A stretch of DNA of 53,430 nt from Pseudoalteromonas sp. 0303 (lineage in GTDB: Bacteria; Pseudomonadota; Gammaproteobacteria; Enterobacterales; Alteromonadaceae). The notes under the pieces were generated by a model, which had not been told where the DNA came from, made no database searches, and saw only the letters and a list, made by a program, of their open reading frames with translations. Made by a program: the position numbers and the translations under genes. This document shows positions 8,029-15,651 of this stretch, in pieces; position 1 is the stretch's first letter, and each line of letters opens with the position of its first letter. The stretch is from assembly GCF_013349995.1 (NCBI RefSeq), contig NZ_JABVXF010000029.1, positions 1-53,430 on the forward strand, written 5' to 3'.

Positions 8029-8886
8029 ATGAGAACCATCAAGTTTGCACTCTTAGTGATTTTATTTTATTTGCCTGCATTGGCTCAGGCTCATGAAATT
8101 AAAGAGCCACAGCGTATTGTTGCCTTAGCACCGCACATCGTTGAAAACCTATTTGCGATTGGAGCAGGAGAGCGCATTGTCGGTACCGTTGACTATGCAG
8201 ACTTTCCTCAGCAAGCGAATGGTATCGAACGAGTAGGCGGCTATTACGGAATTAACATGGAAAAGCTGTTGTCGTTAAAACCAGACCTAGTTCTGGCTTG
8301 GAAAACGGGTAACAAAGCCGAAGATCTCGCTTACATTGAAAAATTAGGTATTCCGGTAGCGTACAGCAACCCAAATCAGGTTGATAATGTGGCTGATGAG
8401 CTGCGTAAACTAGGCACGCTTACGCACTTGCAAACCAAGGCAAATAAAGTAGCTAAAGAGTTTGAAACTAAACTCAATGCTATTCGTACTGCGCAAGAAG
8501 GCAAGCCGAAAGTGTCGGTGTTTTATCAATTATGGCCTGAGCCAATGATGACAGTTGGCGGAAACACTTGGATCAATCAGCTATTAACTATTTGTCATGC
8601 GGATAATGTGTTCGCTAATAGTGATACAGACTACCCGCGCATTAGTATTGAAAATGTATTGGTTGCCAATCCAGAGGTAGTGATTATTCCAGATGAAAAA
8701 TCGAAAAAGCCTCAGCCTAAAATTGATTGGCGACAATGGCCTGAATTGCCAGCGGTGCAACATAACCAGTTTATTAGTGTAAACGCAGACTTATTGCACC
8801 GTTTTACAACCCGAATGCTTGATGGTTTGACCGACATGTGTGGTAAAATAGACGTTTCTCGACAGCAAATACAGGCTTCAAAATGA
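8029..8886 (+). CDS. btuF: Periplasmic cobalamin-binding protein BtuF
   Basis: Solute-binding partner of BtuCD. A Sec signal peptide with a hydrophobic core ends at an AQA site near residue 21. The mature protein is a helical-backbone binding protein: PQRIVALAPHIVENLFAIGAGERIVG opens the N-lobe, and the GGYYGINMEKLLSLKPDLVL stretch is typical of BtuF and FhuD-like proteins. The final region holds Cys residues (LTICHADNVF and MCGK) that may form a disulphide. It closes the B12 run and overlaps the ung start by four bases. Confidence 0.88.
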   Translation: MRTIKFALLVILFYLPALAQAHEIKEPQRIVALAPHIVENLFAIGAGERIVGTVDYADFPQQANGIERVGGYYGINMEKLLSLKPDLVLAWKTGNKAEDLAYIEKLGIPVAYSNPNQVDNVADELRKLGTLTHLQTKANKVAKEFETKLNAIRTAQEGKPKVSVFYQLWPEPMMTVGGNTWINQLLTICHADNVFANSDTDYPRISIENVLVANPEVVIIPDEKSKKPQPKIDWRQWPELPAVQHNQFISVNADLLHRFTTRMLDGLTDMCGKIDVSRQQIQASK

Positions 8887-9551
8887 TCGATTGGCAAACA
8901 TTTCTAGATACCGAGCTTGCTAAGCCCTACATGCAAGAAACCTTGCAATATGTGGCCGATAGACGCGCAGCAGGCGTTACCGTTTATCCGAAAGACGAAC
9001 AGGTATTCTCAGCTTTTGAAGCCACACCTCTGAATGAAGTTAAGGTGGTTATTTTAGGGCAAGATCCTTACCACGGAGAAGGCCAAGCCCATGGTTTGTG
9101 TTTTTCGGTATTGCCTGAAGTTAAAAAGCTGCCGCCGTCTTTGAAAAACATGTACAAAGAATTGGCAACAGATATCGAAGGTTTTGAGATCCCTCACCAT
9201 GGCTATTTACAAAGCTGGGCTGAGCAAGGCGTGTTCTTACTCAACACGGTATTAACGGTTGAGCAAGGGCAAGCTCATTCTCATAAGCACCTTGGTTGGG
9301 AGCAATTTACCGATGCAGTAATTGCGCTTATTAATCAGCACTGTGACGGTGTGGTGTTTGTGTTATGGGGCGCGCATGCTCAGAAAAAAGGTAAACACAT
9401 TGATACCTCGCGTCATCATGTGATCCAAGGCCCGCATCCATCACCGCTTTCTGCACATCGTGGCTTTTTTGGTTGTCAGCATTTTTCAAAGACAAACCAG
9501 CTACTTACTGATCAAAATAAAGCGCCAGTAAATTGGTCGTTGCCACAATAA
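8883..9551 (+). CDS. ung: Uracil-DNA glycosylase, family 1
   Basis: Removes uracil from DNA to start base excision repair. The catalytic water-activating motif GQDPYHGEGQAHG starts at 59, with Asp61 as the active-site acid. The second motif HPSPLSAHRGFFG starts at His185. Length is 222 aa. Its ATG overlaps the btuF stop, so at least part of its transcription should come from the riboswitch-controlled operon. No separate promoter is obvious inside btuF, though one could exist. The stop codon abuts a 263-bp inverted-repeat element. Confidence 0.96.
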   Translation: MIDWQTFLDTELAKPYMQETLQYVADRRAAGVTVYPKDEQVFSAFEATPLNEVKVVILGQDPYHGEGQAHGLCFSVLPEVKKLPPSLKNMYKELATDIEGFEIPHHGYLQSWAEQGVFLLNTVLTVEQGQAHSHKHLGWEQFTDAVIALINQHCDGVVFVLWGAHAQKKGKHIDTSRHHVIQGPHPSPLSAHRGFFGCQHFSKTNQLLTDQNKAPVNWSLPQ

Positions 9552-9814
9552 ATACCCAAACCACCTCAAGGTGTGAGTTTCAGTTGGAATTAAAAGCGAT
9601 TTAGGCAAGGCATTGATTGCAAGTAATAGTGGTTCTATTGTTAAAATCAATAACGCAGTATAAATCGCTTTTAAACCAACCCTTTGGGCGCTTCACAGGC
9701 ACTTACTCTCATCGTTGTTGCTTCTTAAAAGGGATGGCCATTCTTGCAAAGCAACGCCTTGATTTTAAGCACCTGTGAAACGCTGAATTCTGCATCTTGA
9801 GGTGGCTTGGGTAT
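9552..9814. mobile_element. 263-bp MITE-like element with terminal inverted repeats
   Basis: A 19-base left end (ATACCCAAACCACCTCAAG, 9552-9570) matches the complement of the right end at 9796-9814 at 18 of 19 positions. Inside are two further stem-forming pairs. One is a perfect 14-base pair at 9590-9603 and 9661-9674, extended by GTTGG/CCAAC. The other is a 12-of-14 pair at 9692-9705 and 9766-9779. No long ORF is inside. The form is that of a non-autonomous transposable element or a structured repeat RNA. The left end touches the ung stop codon. A possible AA duplication flanks it, too short to prove insertion. Confidence 0.7.
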
Positions 9815-9827
9815 AAGCACAAATGCA

Positions 9828-9847
9828 AAAGGCCCTTGCGGGCCTTT
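9828..9847. terminator. Bidirectional terminator, AAAGGCCC/GGGCCTTT type
   Basis: A stem of AAAGGCCC with CGGGCCTTT around a short TTG loop lies between the inverted-repeat element and the DUF3545 gene. On the minus strand it follows that gene and ends in T-rich sequence. It could also stop read-through from ung. Confidence 0.75.
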
Positions 9848-9849
9848 AA

Positions 9850-10038
9850 TTAAAAGTCTAATTCATCAAGCTCAATGCTGTCTGTGAAATAGTCTAACTC
9901 CTGTAGTTCTTTGCGAAGTCTATGCTTGTCTTTCAAAGCTTCGATTTCGCGCCATTTTCTCTTTTTATTTTTTGTAGAGGTCTTTTTTGTTTTACTAGGA
10001 CCTTCTAATATTTCTAAAATATCGTCTAGGCTATCCAT
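9850..10038 (-). CDS. DUF3545 family small protein
   Basis: A 62-aa acidic-basic protein. The centre, KKRKWREIEALKDKHRLRKE, is the conserved core of the gammaproteobacterial DUF3545 family as I recall it, flanked by acidic ends (MDSLDDILEILE and DELDF). It is probably a helical, soluble protein; no function is known to me. On the minus strand AGGAGAAG lies just before the ATG, a strong ribosome-binding site that supports translation. The terminator follows its stop. Confidence 0.75.
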   Translation of the reverse strand: MDSLDDILEILEGPSKTKKTSTKNKKRKWREIEALKDKHRLRKELQELDYFTDSIELDELDF

Positions 10039-10178
10039 GAACTTCTCCTATTGATTTTTTGAACCTCGGAAATACCTATACCACAGGCTGCTCAAAAATA
10101 GAATAAAAAAGTGACAATACTGTTACAGAAGTGTGATTGATAGATGAATAGATCAAAGGTTTAGTTATTTTAGAAACA

Positions 10179-10204
10179 AAAACGCCACCTAGCGGTGGCG
10201 TTTC
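10179..10204. terminator. Terminator downstream of talB
   Basis: AAAACGCCACC and GGTGGCGTTT form a strong GC stem with a TAGC loop. T-rich sequence lies on the minus-strand side (plus-strand AAAACA before the stem), consistent with ending talB transcription. Confidence 0.85.
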
Positions 10205-10224
10205 AAAAAATGCTGTAATTTGAA

Positions 10225-11175
10225 TTACATTGCTTTAAAGCGTGCTTCTAATTCAAGCTGTGCTTGTGCAAAAGAACGAATACCCTCAGCAAGTTTTTCT
10301 GTCGCCATAGCATCTTGGTTATGTAACCAACGGAACTGGCTTTCAGTTAGTGGTGCTGGTTTTTCTTCAACAGTAAAGTTGCTCTCTAGTAGGTACTCTT
10401 GTGCATCCGTTAATTGGCCTAACTCTTCTAAAAGACCTGGGCTAATCGTTAACTTATCACAGCCAGTCAGTGCGATGATCTCGCCTGTGTTACGGAAGCT
10501 TGCGCCCATAACAACTGTTTTGTAGTCGTGGCGTTTGTAGAATTCGTAAATGCTACGTACAGATTGCACACCAGGATCGTTTAGCGGATCAGTTGGTTTT
10601 TCCATACCGTTAGCAACGTGCCAGTCTAAGATACGGCCAACGAATGGTGAAATTAAAAATACATTTGCATCGGCACAAGCGCGTGCTTGTGCTTCAGAGA
10701 ATAACAGCGTTAAGTTACACTTAGTGCCTTCTTTTTCAAGCTGCTCAGCGGCTTTGATACCTTCCCAGGTTGATGCAACTTTGATTAAGATTTTATCTTT
10801 GCTAACGCCTTCTTTTTCGTAAAGGCTCAGTAAAGTGTGGGCTTTGTCGATAGTCGCTTGGGTATCAAATGATAAACGTGCGTCTACCTCTGTAGAGATA
10901 TAGCCCGGTACTATTTCGCTAATTTCTTTACCAATTAATACAGCAAAGTAATCACATGCTAACTCAAGTTGTTTAGCTGCATCTTGCTCGGTTTCTTTGG
11001 CATATTGCCACGCTTTATCTAAATAAGGCTTATACGCTTCAATTTCACTGGCTTTTAAAAGTAGAGATGGGTTTGTTGTTGCATCTTCTGGTTGGTGCTT
11101 TTTGATAGCTTCGATATCACCTGTATCTGCAACAATAGATGAATGCTGTTTAAGCCTTTGTAGTGCTGAAGTCAT
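10225..11175 (-). CDS. talB: Transaldolase
   Basis: Pentose phosphate pathway enzyme that moves a dihydroxyacetone unit between sugar phosphates. The 316-aa length fits the TalA/TalB class. DATTNPSLLLKA near residue 31 and KILIKVASTWEGI near 128-140 are signatures, with Lys132 as the Schiff-base lysine. The conserved DFRSFAQAQ-like C-terminal helix is present as EGIRSFAQAQLELE. The ATG at 11175 has GGAA sequence upstream on the minus strand. It is monocistronic and diverges from yaaA over a 222-bp gap in which I see no other feature. Confidence 0.96.
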   Translation of the reverse strand: MTSALQRLKQHSSIVADTGDIEAIKKHQPEDATTNPSLLLKASEIEAYKPYLDKAWQYAKETEQDAAKQLELACDYFAVLIGKEISEIVPGYISTEVDARLSFDTQATIDKAHTLLSLYEKEGVSKDKILIKVASTWEGIKAAEQLEKEGTKCNLTLLFSEAQARACADANVFLISPFVGRILDWHVANGMEKPTDPLNDPGVQSVRSIYEFYKRHDYKTVVMGASFRNTGEIIALTGCDKLTISPGLLEELGQLTDAQEYLLESNFTVEEKPAPLTESQFRWLHNQDAMATEKLAEGIRSFAQAQLELEARFKAM

Positions 11176-11397
11176 TTGCTTTCCTCATTCCAAGCAAGTT
11201 AAAAGAAAATCCATTATAGCGGCCTTTATGCTGCAACACTATGACAGTGTTTAATAGGTCAAATGTCCTTAATACAGAAAACTAGAACATTATGTATGAA
11301 AAGAACAGCGGATAAAGGCAGGACGAAACAAAACGTGCATTTTGATTCAATTAATGTTGAAATTGACATCAAACAAATTACAAGTCAATAGCTAAGT

Positions 11398-12177
11398 ATG
11401 ATCACTGTTATTTCACCTGCAAAAAATTTAGATTACGAAACACCAGCCACGACCGATAAATTCACTCAACCTGAATTACTCGAGCACAGCGAAGAGTTAA
11501 TGTCAGTTTGCCGTGATTTAACACCAGCGCAAATTGGTAGCCTAATGAAAATCAGCGATAAACTAGCTGGTTTGAATGCGGCACGCTTCGCCGAGTGGTC
11601 ACAGCCATTTACTCAAGATAACGCAAAACAAGCCGTGCTAGCCTTTAATGGTGATGTATACGGTGGCTTAGATGCGCAAACTCTAAGCGATGCTGATCTT
11701 GATTACGCACAGTCGCACTTACGTATTTTGTCTGGCCTTTATGGTGTGCTTAAACCATTAGACTTAATGCAAGCTTACCGCCTTGAAATGGGCACTAAGT
11801 TAGAAAACCCACGTGGTAAAAACTTATATGAGTTTTGGGGCAGTGTTATCGCCGAAAAGCTTAATACAGTGCTTGCTGAGCAAGATAGCAAATACTTGGT
11901 AAACCTTGCTTCGAATGAGTATTTTAAAGCGGTTGATAAAAAAGTGTTAAATGCACAAATCATCACTCCACATTTTAAAGACTGTAAAAACGGCCAATAT
12001 AAAGTGATCAGCTTTTATGCGAAAAAAGCCCGCGGCATGATGGCACGTTACATCATTGAAAATAAAATCACTCAATTAAGTGAATTAAAAGATTTCACCG
12101 TTGCAGGTTATTACTTTAGTAGCGATGCAACAGCAAAAGAATTAGAGCCTGTTTTCTTACGAGAAGAGCAGAACTAA
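11398..12177 (+). CDS. yaaA: Peroxide stress protein YaaA (DUF328/UPF0246)
   Basis: Member of the YaaA family, which in E. coli lowers free iron and protects DNA during hydrogen peroxide stress. The start MITVISPAKNLDYE, the FNGDVYGGLDAQTL stretch, HLRILSGLYGVLKPLDLMQAYRLEMG and VNLASNEYFKAVD are all hallmark segments. Length is 259 aa. The ribosome-binding site is weak (TAAGT), but the N-terminal match fixes the start. A terminator follows 25 bases after the stop. Confidence 0.94.
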   Translation: MITVISPAKNLDYETPATTDKFTQPELLEHSEELMSVCRDLTPAQIGSLMKISDKLAGLNAARFAEWSQPFTQDNAKQAVLAFNGDVYGGLDAQTLSDADLDYAQSHLRILSGLYGVLKPLDLMQAYRLEMGTKLENPRGKNLYEFWGSVIAEKLNTVLAEQDSKYLVNLASNEYFKAVDKKVLNAQIITPHFKDCKNGQYKVISFYAKKARGMMARYIIENKITQLSELKDFTVAGYYFSSDATAKELEPVFLREEQN

Positions 12178-12201
12178 ATTTTTAGTAAAATGATTTAGAA
12201 C

Positions 12202-12225
12202 AGCCGTGCGAAGCACGGCTTTTTT
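12202..12225 (+). terminator. Rho-independent terminator after yaaA
   Basis: AGCCGTGC and GCACGGCT form an 8-bp stem around a GAA-type loop, followed directly by TTTTT. Confidence 0.9.
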
Positions 12226-12294
12226 GTGCTTGTATGAAACTGGCGCTTATTTTGCAAAACACCTGTTATGTTTCTTAATGTATCAGGTAGTCGC

Positions 12295-13230
12295 ATGTTA
12301 AAAATACCAACCGTCGGTGAGGCCGAAAAACTTATAGAAGAAAAGCTCGGTGGCTGGGTTGATATCATCATAAGCCATATTCCAAACTTCATTGTCGCAG
12401 TGATCATCACCATTGTATTTTCATTGCTGGCGCGTCTTGTCGGTTCAATGCTTAGAAAGCTATTACGCCGCTCGTTAGAGTCTTCGCAAATCGCAGACTT
12501 AATGTCATCGATAGTAAAAGTCATCGTGTTATGCGTTGGCTTATTTGTAGCCCTTGATTTCTTGGGCCTCAGAGGCACTGTCACCTCATTACTTGCTGGT
12601 GCGGGTATTGTTGGTCTTGCGATTGGTTTTGCCTTTCAGGACATGACAGAGAACCTTATAGCGGGTATTGCTATGGGTATTCGCAAACCATTTAAAATAG
12701 GTGATGTGATTCGCACCGAAAGCGTGTTTGGTACTGTACGGGCGATTAACCTTAGAAATACCCTCATTGAGAACTTTTATGGGCAACTTATATTAGTGCC
12801 TAACAAGATTCTATTTAGAAATATACTCAGTAACTACAGTACCTTAGGTGTGCGTCGTATCGAAGTGCCAGTGGGGATTTCGTATGCTGACGATCCAGAG
12901 CAAGCCGCTGAGGTGATTGTTAAAAAAATCAATGAGTTTGATTTTGTGATTAAACAAGAAGAAACCGCCGTTTACGCCGAAAACTTTGGTGATAGCAGCG
13001 TTAACTTACTGGTTTGGTTTTGGATTAAATACCCCGGCGAAGCGGATTTCATGACCGTTCGTCACAAGGCTGTTGTGGCTGTTAGAAACGCTCTAAGCGA
13101 AGCTGACATGACCATCCCATTCCCAATCCGCACGTTAGATTTTGGCATCAAAGGCGGCGAGAAATTAAATGCCATGATAAGCGAAAAACAGCAAGATAAA
13201 GACGCTGAGGCACCGCAAGCCGATGAGTAA
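12295..13230 (+). CDS. Small-conductance mechanosensitive channel, MscS family
   Basis: Membrane channel that opens on hypo-osmotic shock. I place the start at ATG 12295, where CAGGTAG lies upstream. An ATG at 12268 would add nine residues but has no binding site. The 311-aa product has three hydrophobic helices. The third is the pore helix, rich in Ala and Gly (AGAGIVGLAIGFAFQDMTENLIAGI). PFKIGDVI and VRAINLRNTLI open the beta domain, and NKILFRNILSNYS and VPVGISYADD follow. The C-terminal 25 residues are polar and acidic. Several MscS paralogues usually exist, so I give no symbol. Confidence 0.9.
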   Translation: MLKIPTVGEAEKLIEEKLGGWVDIIISHIPNFIVAVIITIVFSLLARLVGSMLRKLLRRSLESSQIADLMSSIVKVIVLCVGLFVALDFLGLRGTVTSLLAGAGIVGLAIGFAFQDMTENLIAGIAMGIRKPFKIGDVIRTESVFGTVRAINLRNTLIENFYGQLILVPNKILFRNILSNYSTLGVRRIEVPVGISYADDPEQAAEVIVKKINEFDFVIKQEETAVYAENFGDSSVNLLVWFWIKYPGEADFMTVRHKAVVAVRNALSEADMTIPFPIRTLDFGIKGGEKLNAMISEKQQDKDAEAPQADE

Positions 13231-13386
13231 AATTTACTGACTCATCGGCGTGATTTACACAGGGAAGTGTGTTTGAGGTGGGGAGAGTTTATTTTTGACT
13301 AGACAGAGTGAATCGTTTTTGACTCTAAAACCTTTTTGTCCAAATACAAGCTTGCTCTCACTTTTACTGTTTATTAGAAATGATAG

Positions 13387-13477
13387 GTGTTTTATTTGTG
13401 AGAAATAAACCCTCGCGCGAAATAAATTCACGCCTACGATGAGCTATTTTGACTTAGAGTTTAAAACTTACGGCTTA
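13387..13477 (+). repeat. Direct repeat, copy A, upstream of higBA
   Basis: A 91-bp sequence (opening GTGTTTTATTTGTGAGAAAT, ending ACGGCTTA) that recurs as a 90-bp copy at 14225-14314 in the same orientation with roughly 85 percent identity by eye. The two copies bracket the toxin-antitoxin pair. The core GCGCGAAATAAATT and the run TATTTTGACTTAGAGTTTAAAA are almost unchanged. The rest of the 13231-13599 gap contains no gene that I can support. Confidence 0.8.
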
Positions 13478-13564
13478 AAGCTTTTAATTAATGCGTTGGT
13501 TTTTGCTCCGCTTCAAATTTTAGTCTACGGTTATTCCCTCTAAGCGAGGGGACTATAATTAAGG

Positions 13565-13593
13565 TGGACACCTGTTGCGCAGCACGCTACACT
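13565..13593 (+). promoter_or_regulatory. Candidate higBA promoter
   Basis: TGGACA at 13565-13570 and TACACT at 13588-13593 are separated by 17 bases, a good sigma-70 layout. Transcription would start at or next to the higB ATG at 13600, implying an almost leaderless mRNA. That fits the absence of a ribosome-binding site before higB. A second candidate -10, TATAAT at 13554-13559, would give a longer leader. The partly palindromic GGTGGACACC at 13563-13572 could be the HigA operator. Confidence 0.4.
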
Positions 13594-13599
13594 TTGGCA

Positions 13600-13878
13600 A
13601 TGATCAAGACATTCAAACATAAAGGCTTGAAAAAATTCTTCGAGACTGGAAGCAAAGCAGGGATTCAAGCCAAACACGAGCGCCGTTTGAGAATGCAACT
13701 AGCCGCTATAGATACCGCTTCGATTATTGAAGATATCGACTTACCTGGGTTTAAGTTGCATCCATTAAAAGGCAATCGTGATGGTGTTTGGTCAATAACT
13801 GTAAATGGTAATTGGCGAGTAACATTCGAATTCAAAGATGGTAACGCCTACATATTAAACTACGAGGATTATCACTAA
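13600..13878 (+). CDS. higB: HigB-type toxin (RelE/ParE superfamily)
   Basis: A 92-aa ribosome-dependent mRNA interferase-like toxin. MIKTFKHKGLKKFFETG opens the protein, LPGFKLHPLKGNRDGVWSI is the central basic motif, and NGNWRVTFEF and YEDYH end it, all typical of the HigB/plasmid maintenance killer family. The ATG at 13600 is preferred to the upstream in-frame ATG at 13564, whose extra 12 residues do not match the family. Toxin precedes antitoxin, the usual order for hig. The antitoxin start overlaps its stop (TAATG). Confidence 0.92.
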   Translation: MIKTFKHKGLKKFFETGSKAGIQAKHERRLRMQLAAIDTASIIEDIDLPGFKLHPLKGNRDGVWSITVNGNWRVTFEFKDGNAYILNYEDYH

Positions 13879-14171
13879 TGACTATGCATAATCCACCGCA
13901 TCCGGGTGAATTTATTTCCGATGTATATATGGAGCCGTTCGGTTACAGCTGTAGATTTGTCGCGAAACAATTGGATGTCTCACCTTCAACTCTTAACAGA
14001 GTCCTTAAGGGGCAGAGCTCTATTACTCCTGAAATGGCATTAAGATTATCTAAGGCTTTGGGTAGAAGCCCTGAAAGTTGGCTATCGATGCAAGATAATT
14101 ACAATCTTTGGCAAGCTAAACAAAATGTTAACCTAACCAAGGTACACCCTATTAGTTTTGCAGTAGCGTAA
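13878..14171 (+). CDS. higA: HigA-type antitoxin, XRE family
   Basis: A 97-aa helix-turn-helix antitoxin that binds HigB and represses the operon. The N-terminal NPPHPGEFISDVYMEPFG is the HigA signature. The helix-turn-helix covers about residues 25-60 (AKQLDVSPSTLNRVLKGQSS), and RSPESWLSMQDNYNLWQA follows. The start overlaps the higB stop; a second ATG lies two codons later. The pair stands between two long direct repeats with no other cargo. Confidence 0.93.
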   Translation: MTMHNPPHPGEFISDVYMEPFGYSCRFVAKQLDVSPSTLNRVLKGQSSITPEMALRLSKALGRSPESWLSMQDNYNLWQAKQNVNLTKVHPISFAVA

Positions 14172-14224
14172 TGAGAATAATCACAAGCTGTTGCTACTTT
14201 GGCTGTTCACCTGAAATTTCTTGT

Positions 14225-14314
14225 GTGTTATTTATAAGAAATAAGCCATCGCGCGAAATAAATTTCACGCCTACGGTGAGTTATTTTGACTTAGAGTTTA
14301 AAATTTCCGGCTTA
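14225..14314 (+). repeat. Direct repeat, copy B, downstream of higBA
   Basis: Second copy of the sequence at 13387-13477, same orientation. An open frame runs through it (14171-14371) but carries no recognisable protein and simply translates the repeat. Between this copy and the serA terminator there is nothing else. Confidence 0.8.
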
Positions 14315-14351
14315 TACTCAAACCAACCTACCTTAAAGTTTTGTCCTACAA

Positions 14352-14386
14352 AAAAAGCGCAAGCAGTTTAACTGGTTGCGCTTTTT
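14352..14386. terminator. Bidirectional terminator between higBA and serA
   Basis: GCGCAA-G-CAGTT pairs with AACTG-G-TTGCGC around a single-base loop. Runs of A lie on the left and T on the right, so it can end both higA (plus) and serA (minus) transcripts. Confidence 0.88.
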
Positions 14387-14407
14387 ATTTATTTGTTATA
14401 CCAACGA

Positions 14408-15637
14408 TTAGTGAAGGATACGTGCTCTGATAGTCCCTTCAACAGCACTTAGCTCTTTAAGAGCGACTTCTGATTGGTCTGTATCTACATCAATTACTAC
14501 GTAACCAATCGCTTCGTCAGTTTGTAAGTACTGGGCTGCGATATTAATGCCGTGCTGTGCAAACGCTTGGTTAATTTGCGTTAGAACACCTGGGCGGTTG
14601 TGGTGTACGTGTAATAAACGGCTGCGGTTTGCAAGCTCAGGCAGTGATACTTCAGGGAAGTTAACCGCCGTAATGGTTGAGCCATTATCTGAGTACTTAG
14701 CAAGTTTGCCTGCTACTTCAATACCGATATTTTCTTGTGCTTCTTGAGTTGAACCACCAATATGCGGAGTCAGAATCACGTTATCGAACTCGCGAAGCGG
14801 TGATACGAACTCTTCATCATTTGATTTTGGTTCTACAGGGAACACGTCGATTGCAGCGCCGCTCAGCTTTTTATCACGCAGTGATTCTGCTAGAGCGTCA
14901 ATATCAACAACAGTACCGCGAGAAGCATTAATCAAGATGGCGCCTTGCTTCATTACTTCAAGCTCAGCCATACCTATTAGGTTTTTTGTTTGCGGTGTTT
15001 CTGGTACGTGTAAGCTAATAACGTCAGCACGTTGTAGTAACTGAGTTAGGTTATGAACTTGTGTTGCATTACCCAGCGTTAGCTTGTCTTCGATATCGTA
15101 AAACTCAACGTTCATACCGATATTTTCAGCCATGATACCTAGCTGTGTACCAATGTGGCCGTAACCAATAATACCTAACGTTTTACCACGTGCTTCAAAT
15201 GAACCGTTGGCTGATTTTAACCAACCACCACGGTGTGCTAGGGCATTACGCTCCGGAATACCACGAAGTAATAATAAGATTTCACCAAGTACTAATTCTG
15301 CAACAGAGCGTGTGTTTGAGAATGGTGCGTTAAATACCGCAATACCACGCTCACGAGCACCTTGTAGGTCGACTTGGTTAGTACCGATACAGAAGCAGCC
15401 GATTGCGACTAGCTTTTCAGCTGCTTCTAATACCGCTTCATTAATATGAGTGCGAGAACGAAGGCCTACAAAGTGCACATCTTTAATGCGCTCAATGAGC
15501 TCGTCTTCAGGTAAGGATGTTTTTACGTAATCAATATTACTGTAGCCATTACGCTTAAGCGTTTCTACAGCACTTTGGTGCACGCCTTCCAGCAAGAGAA
15601 TTTTAATTTTGTCTTTTGCTAACGATACCTTACTCAT
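14408..15637 (-). CDS. serA: D-3-phosphoglycerate dehydrogenase
   Basis: First step of serine synthesis: oxidises 3-phosphoglycerate with NAD. The 409-aa form matches the E. coli-type enzyme. The Rossmann glycine motif is LGIIGYGHIGTQLG, catalytic Arg lies in NASRGTVVDIDAL, and the active-site His is in LTPHIGGSTQEAQ. The C-terminal 80 residues are an ACT domain (LLHVHHNRPGVLTQINQAF), the serine-feedback site. rpiA lies 14 bases upstream, so the two are probably cotranscribed, as these neighbours often are in gammaproteobacteria. Confidence 0.97.
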   Translation of the reverse strand: MSKVSLAKDKIKILLLEGVHQSAVETLKRNGYSNIDYVKTSLPEDELIERIKDVHFVGLRSRTHINEAVLEAAEKLVAIGCFCIGTNQVDLQGARERGIAVFNAPFSNTRSVAELVLGEILLLLRGIPERNALAHRGGWLKSANGSFEARGKTLGIIGYGHIGTQLGIMAENIGMNVEFYDIEDKLTLGNATQVHNLTQLLQRADVISLHVPETPQTKNLIGMAELEVMKQGAILINASRGTVVDIDALAESLRDKKLSGAAIDVFPVEPKSNDEEFVSPLREFDNVILTPHIGGSTQEAQENIGIEVAGKLAKYSDNGSTITAVNFPEVSLPELANRSRLLHVHHNRPGVLTQINQAFAQHGINIAAQYLQTDEAIGYVVIDVDTDQSEVALKELSAVEGTIRARILH

Positions 15638-15651
15638 ATCCTCATTCCTAT

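Noticed and set aside
12195..12584. 129-codon antisense ORF across the mscS start
   Set aside because: It runs through the yaaA terminator and the mscS coding start, and shows no family features.
14171..14371. 66-codon ORF downstream of higA
   Set aside because: It lies on the second direct repeat and in the terminator, has no ribosome-binding site, and its product resembles no protein I know.
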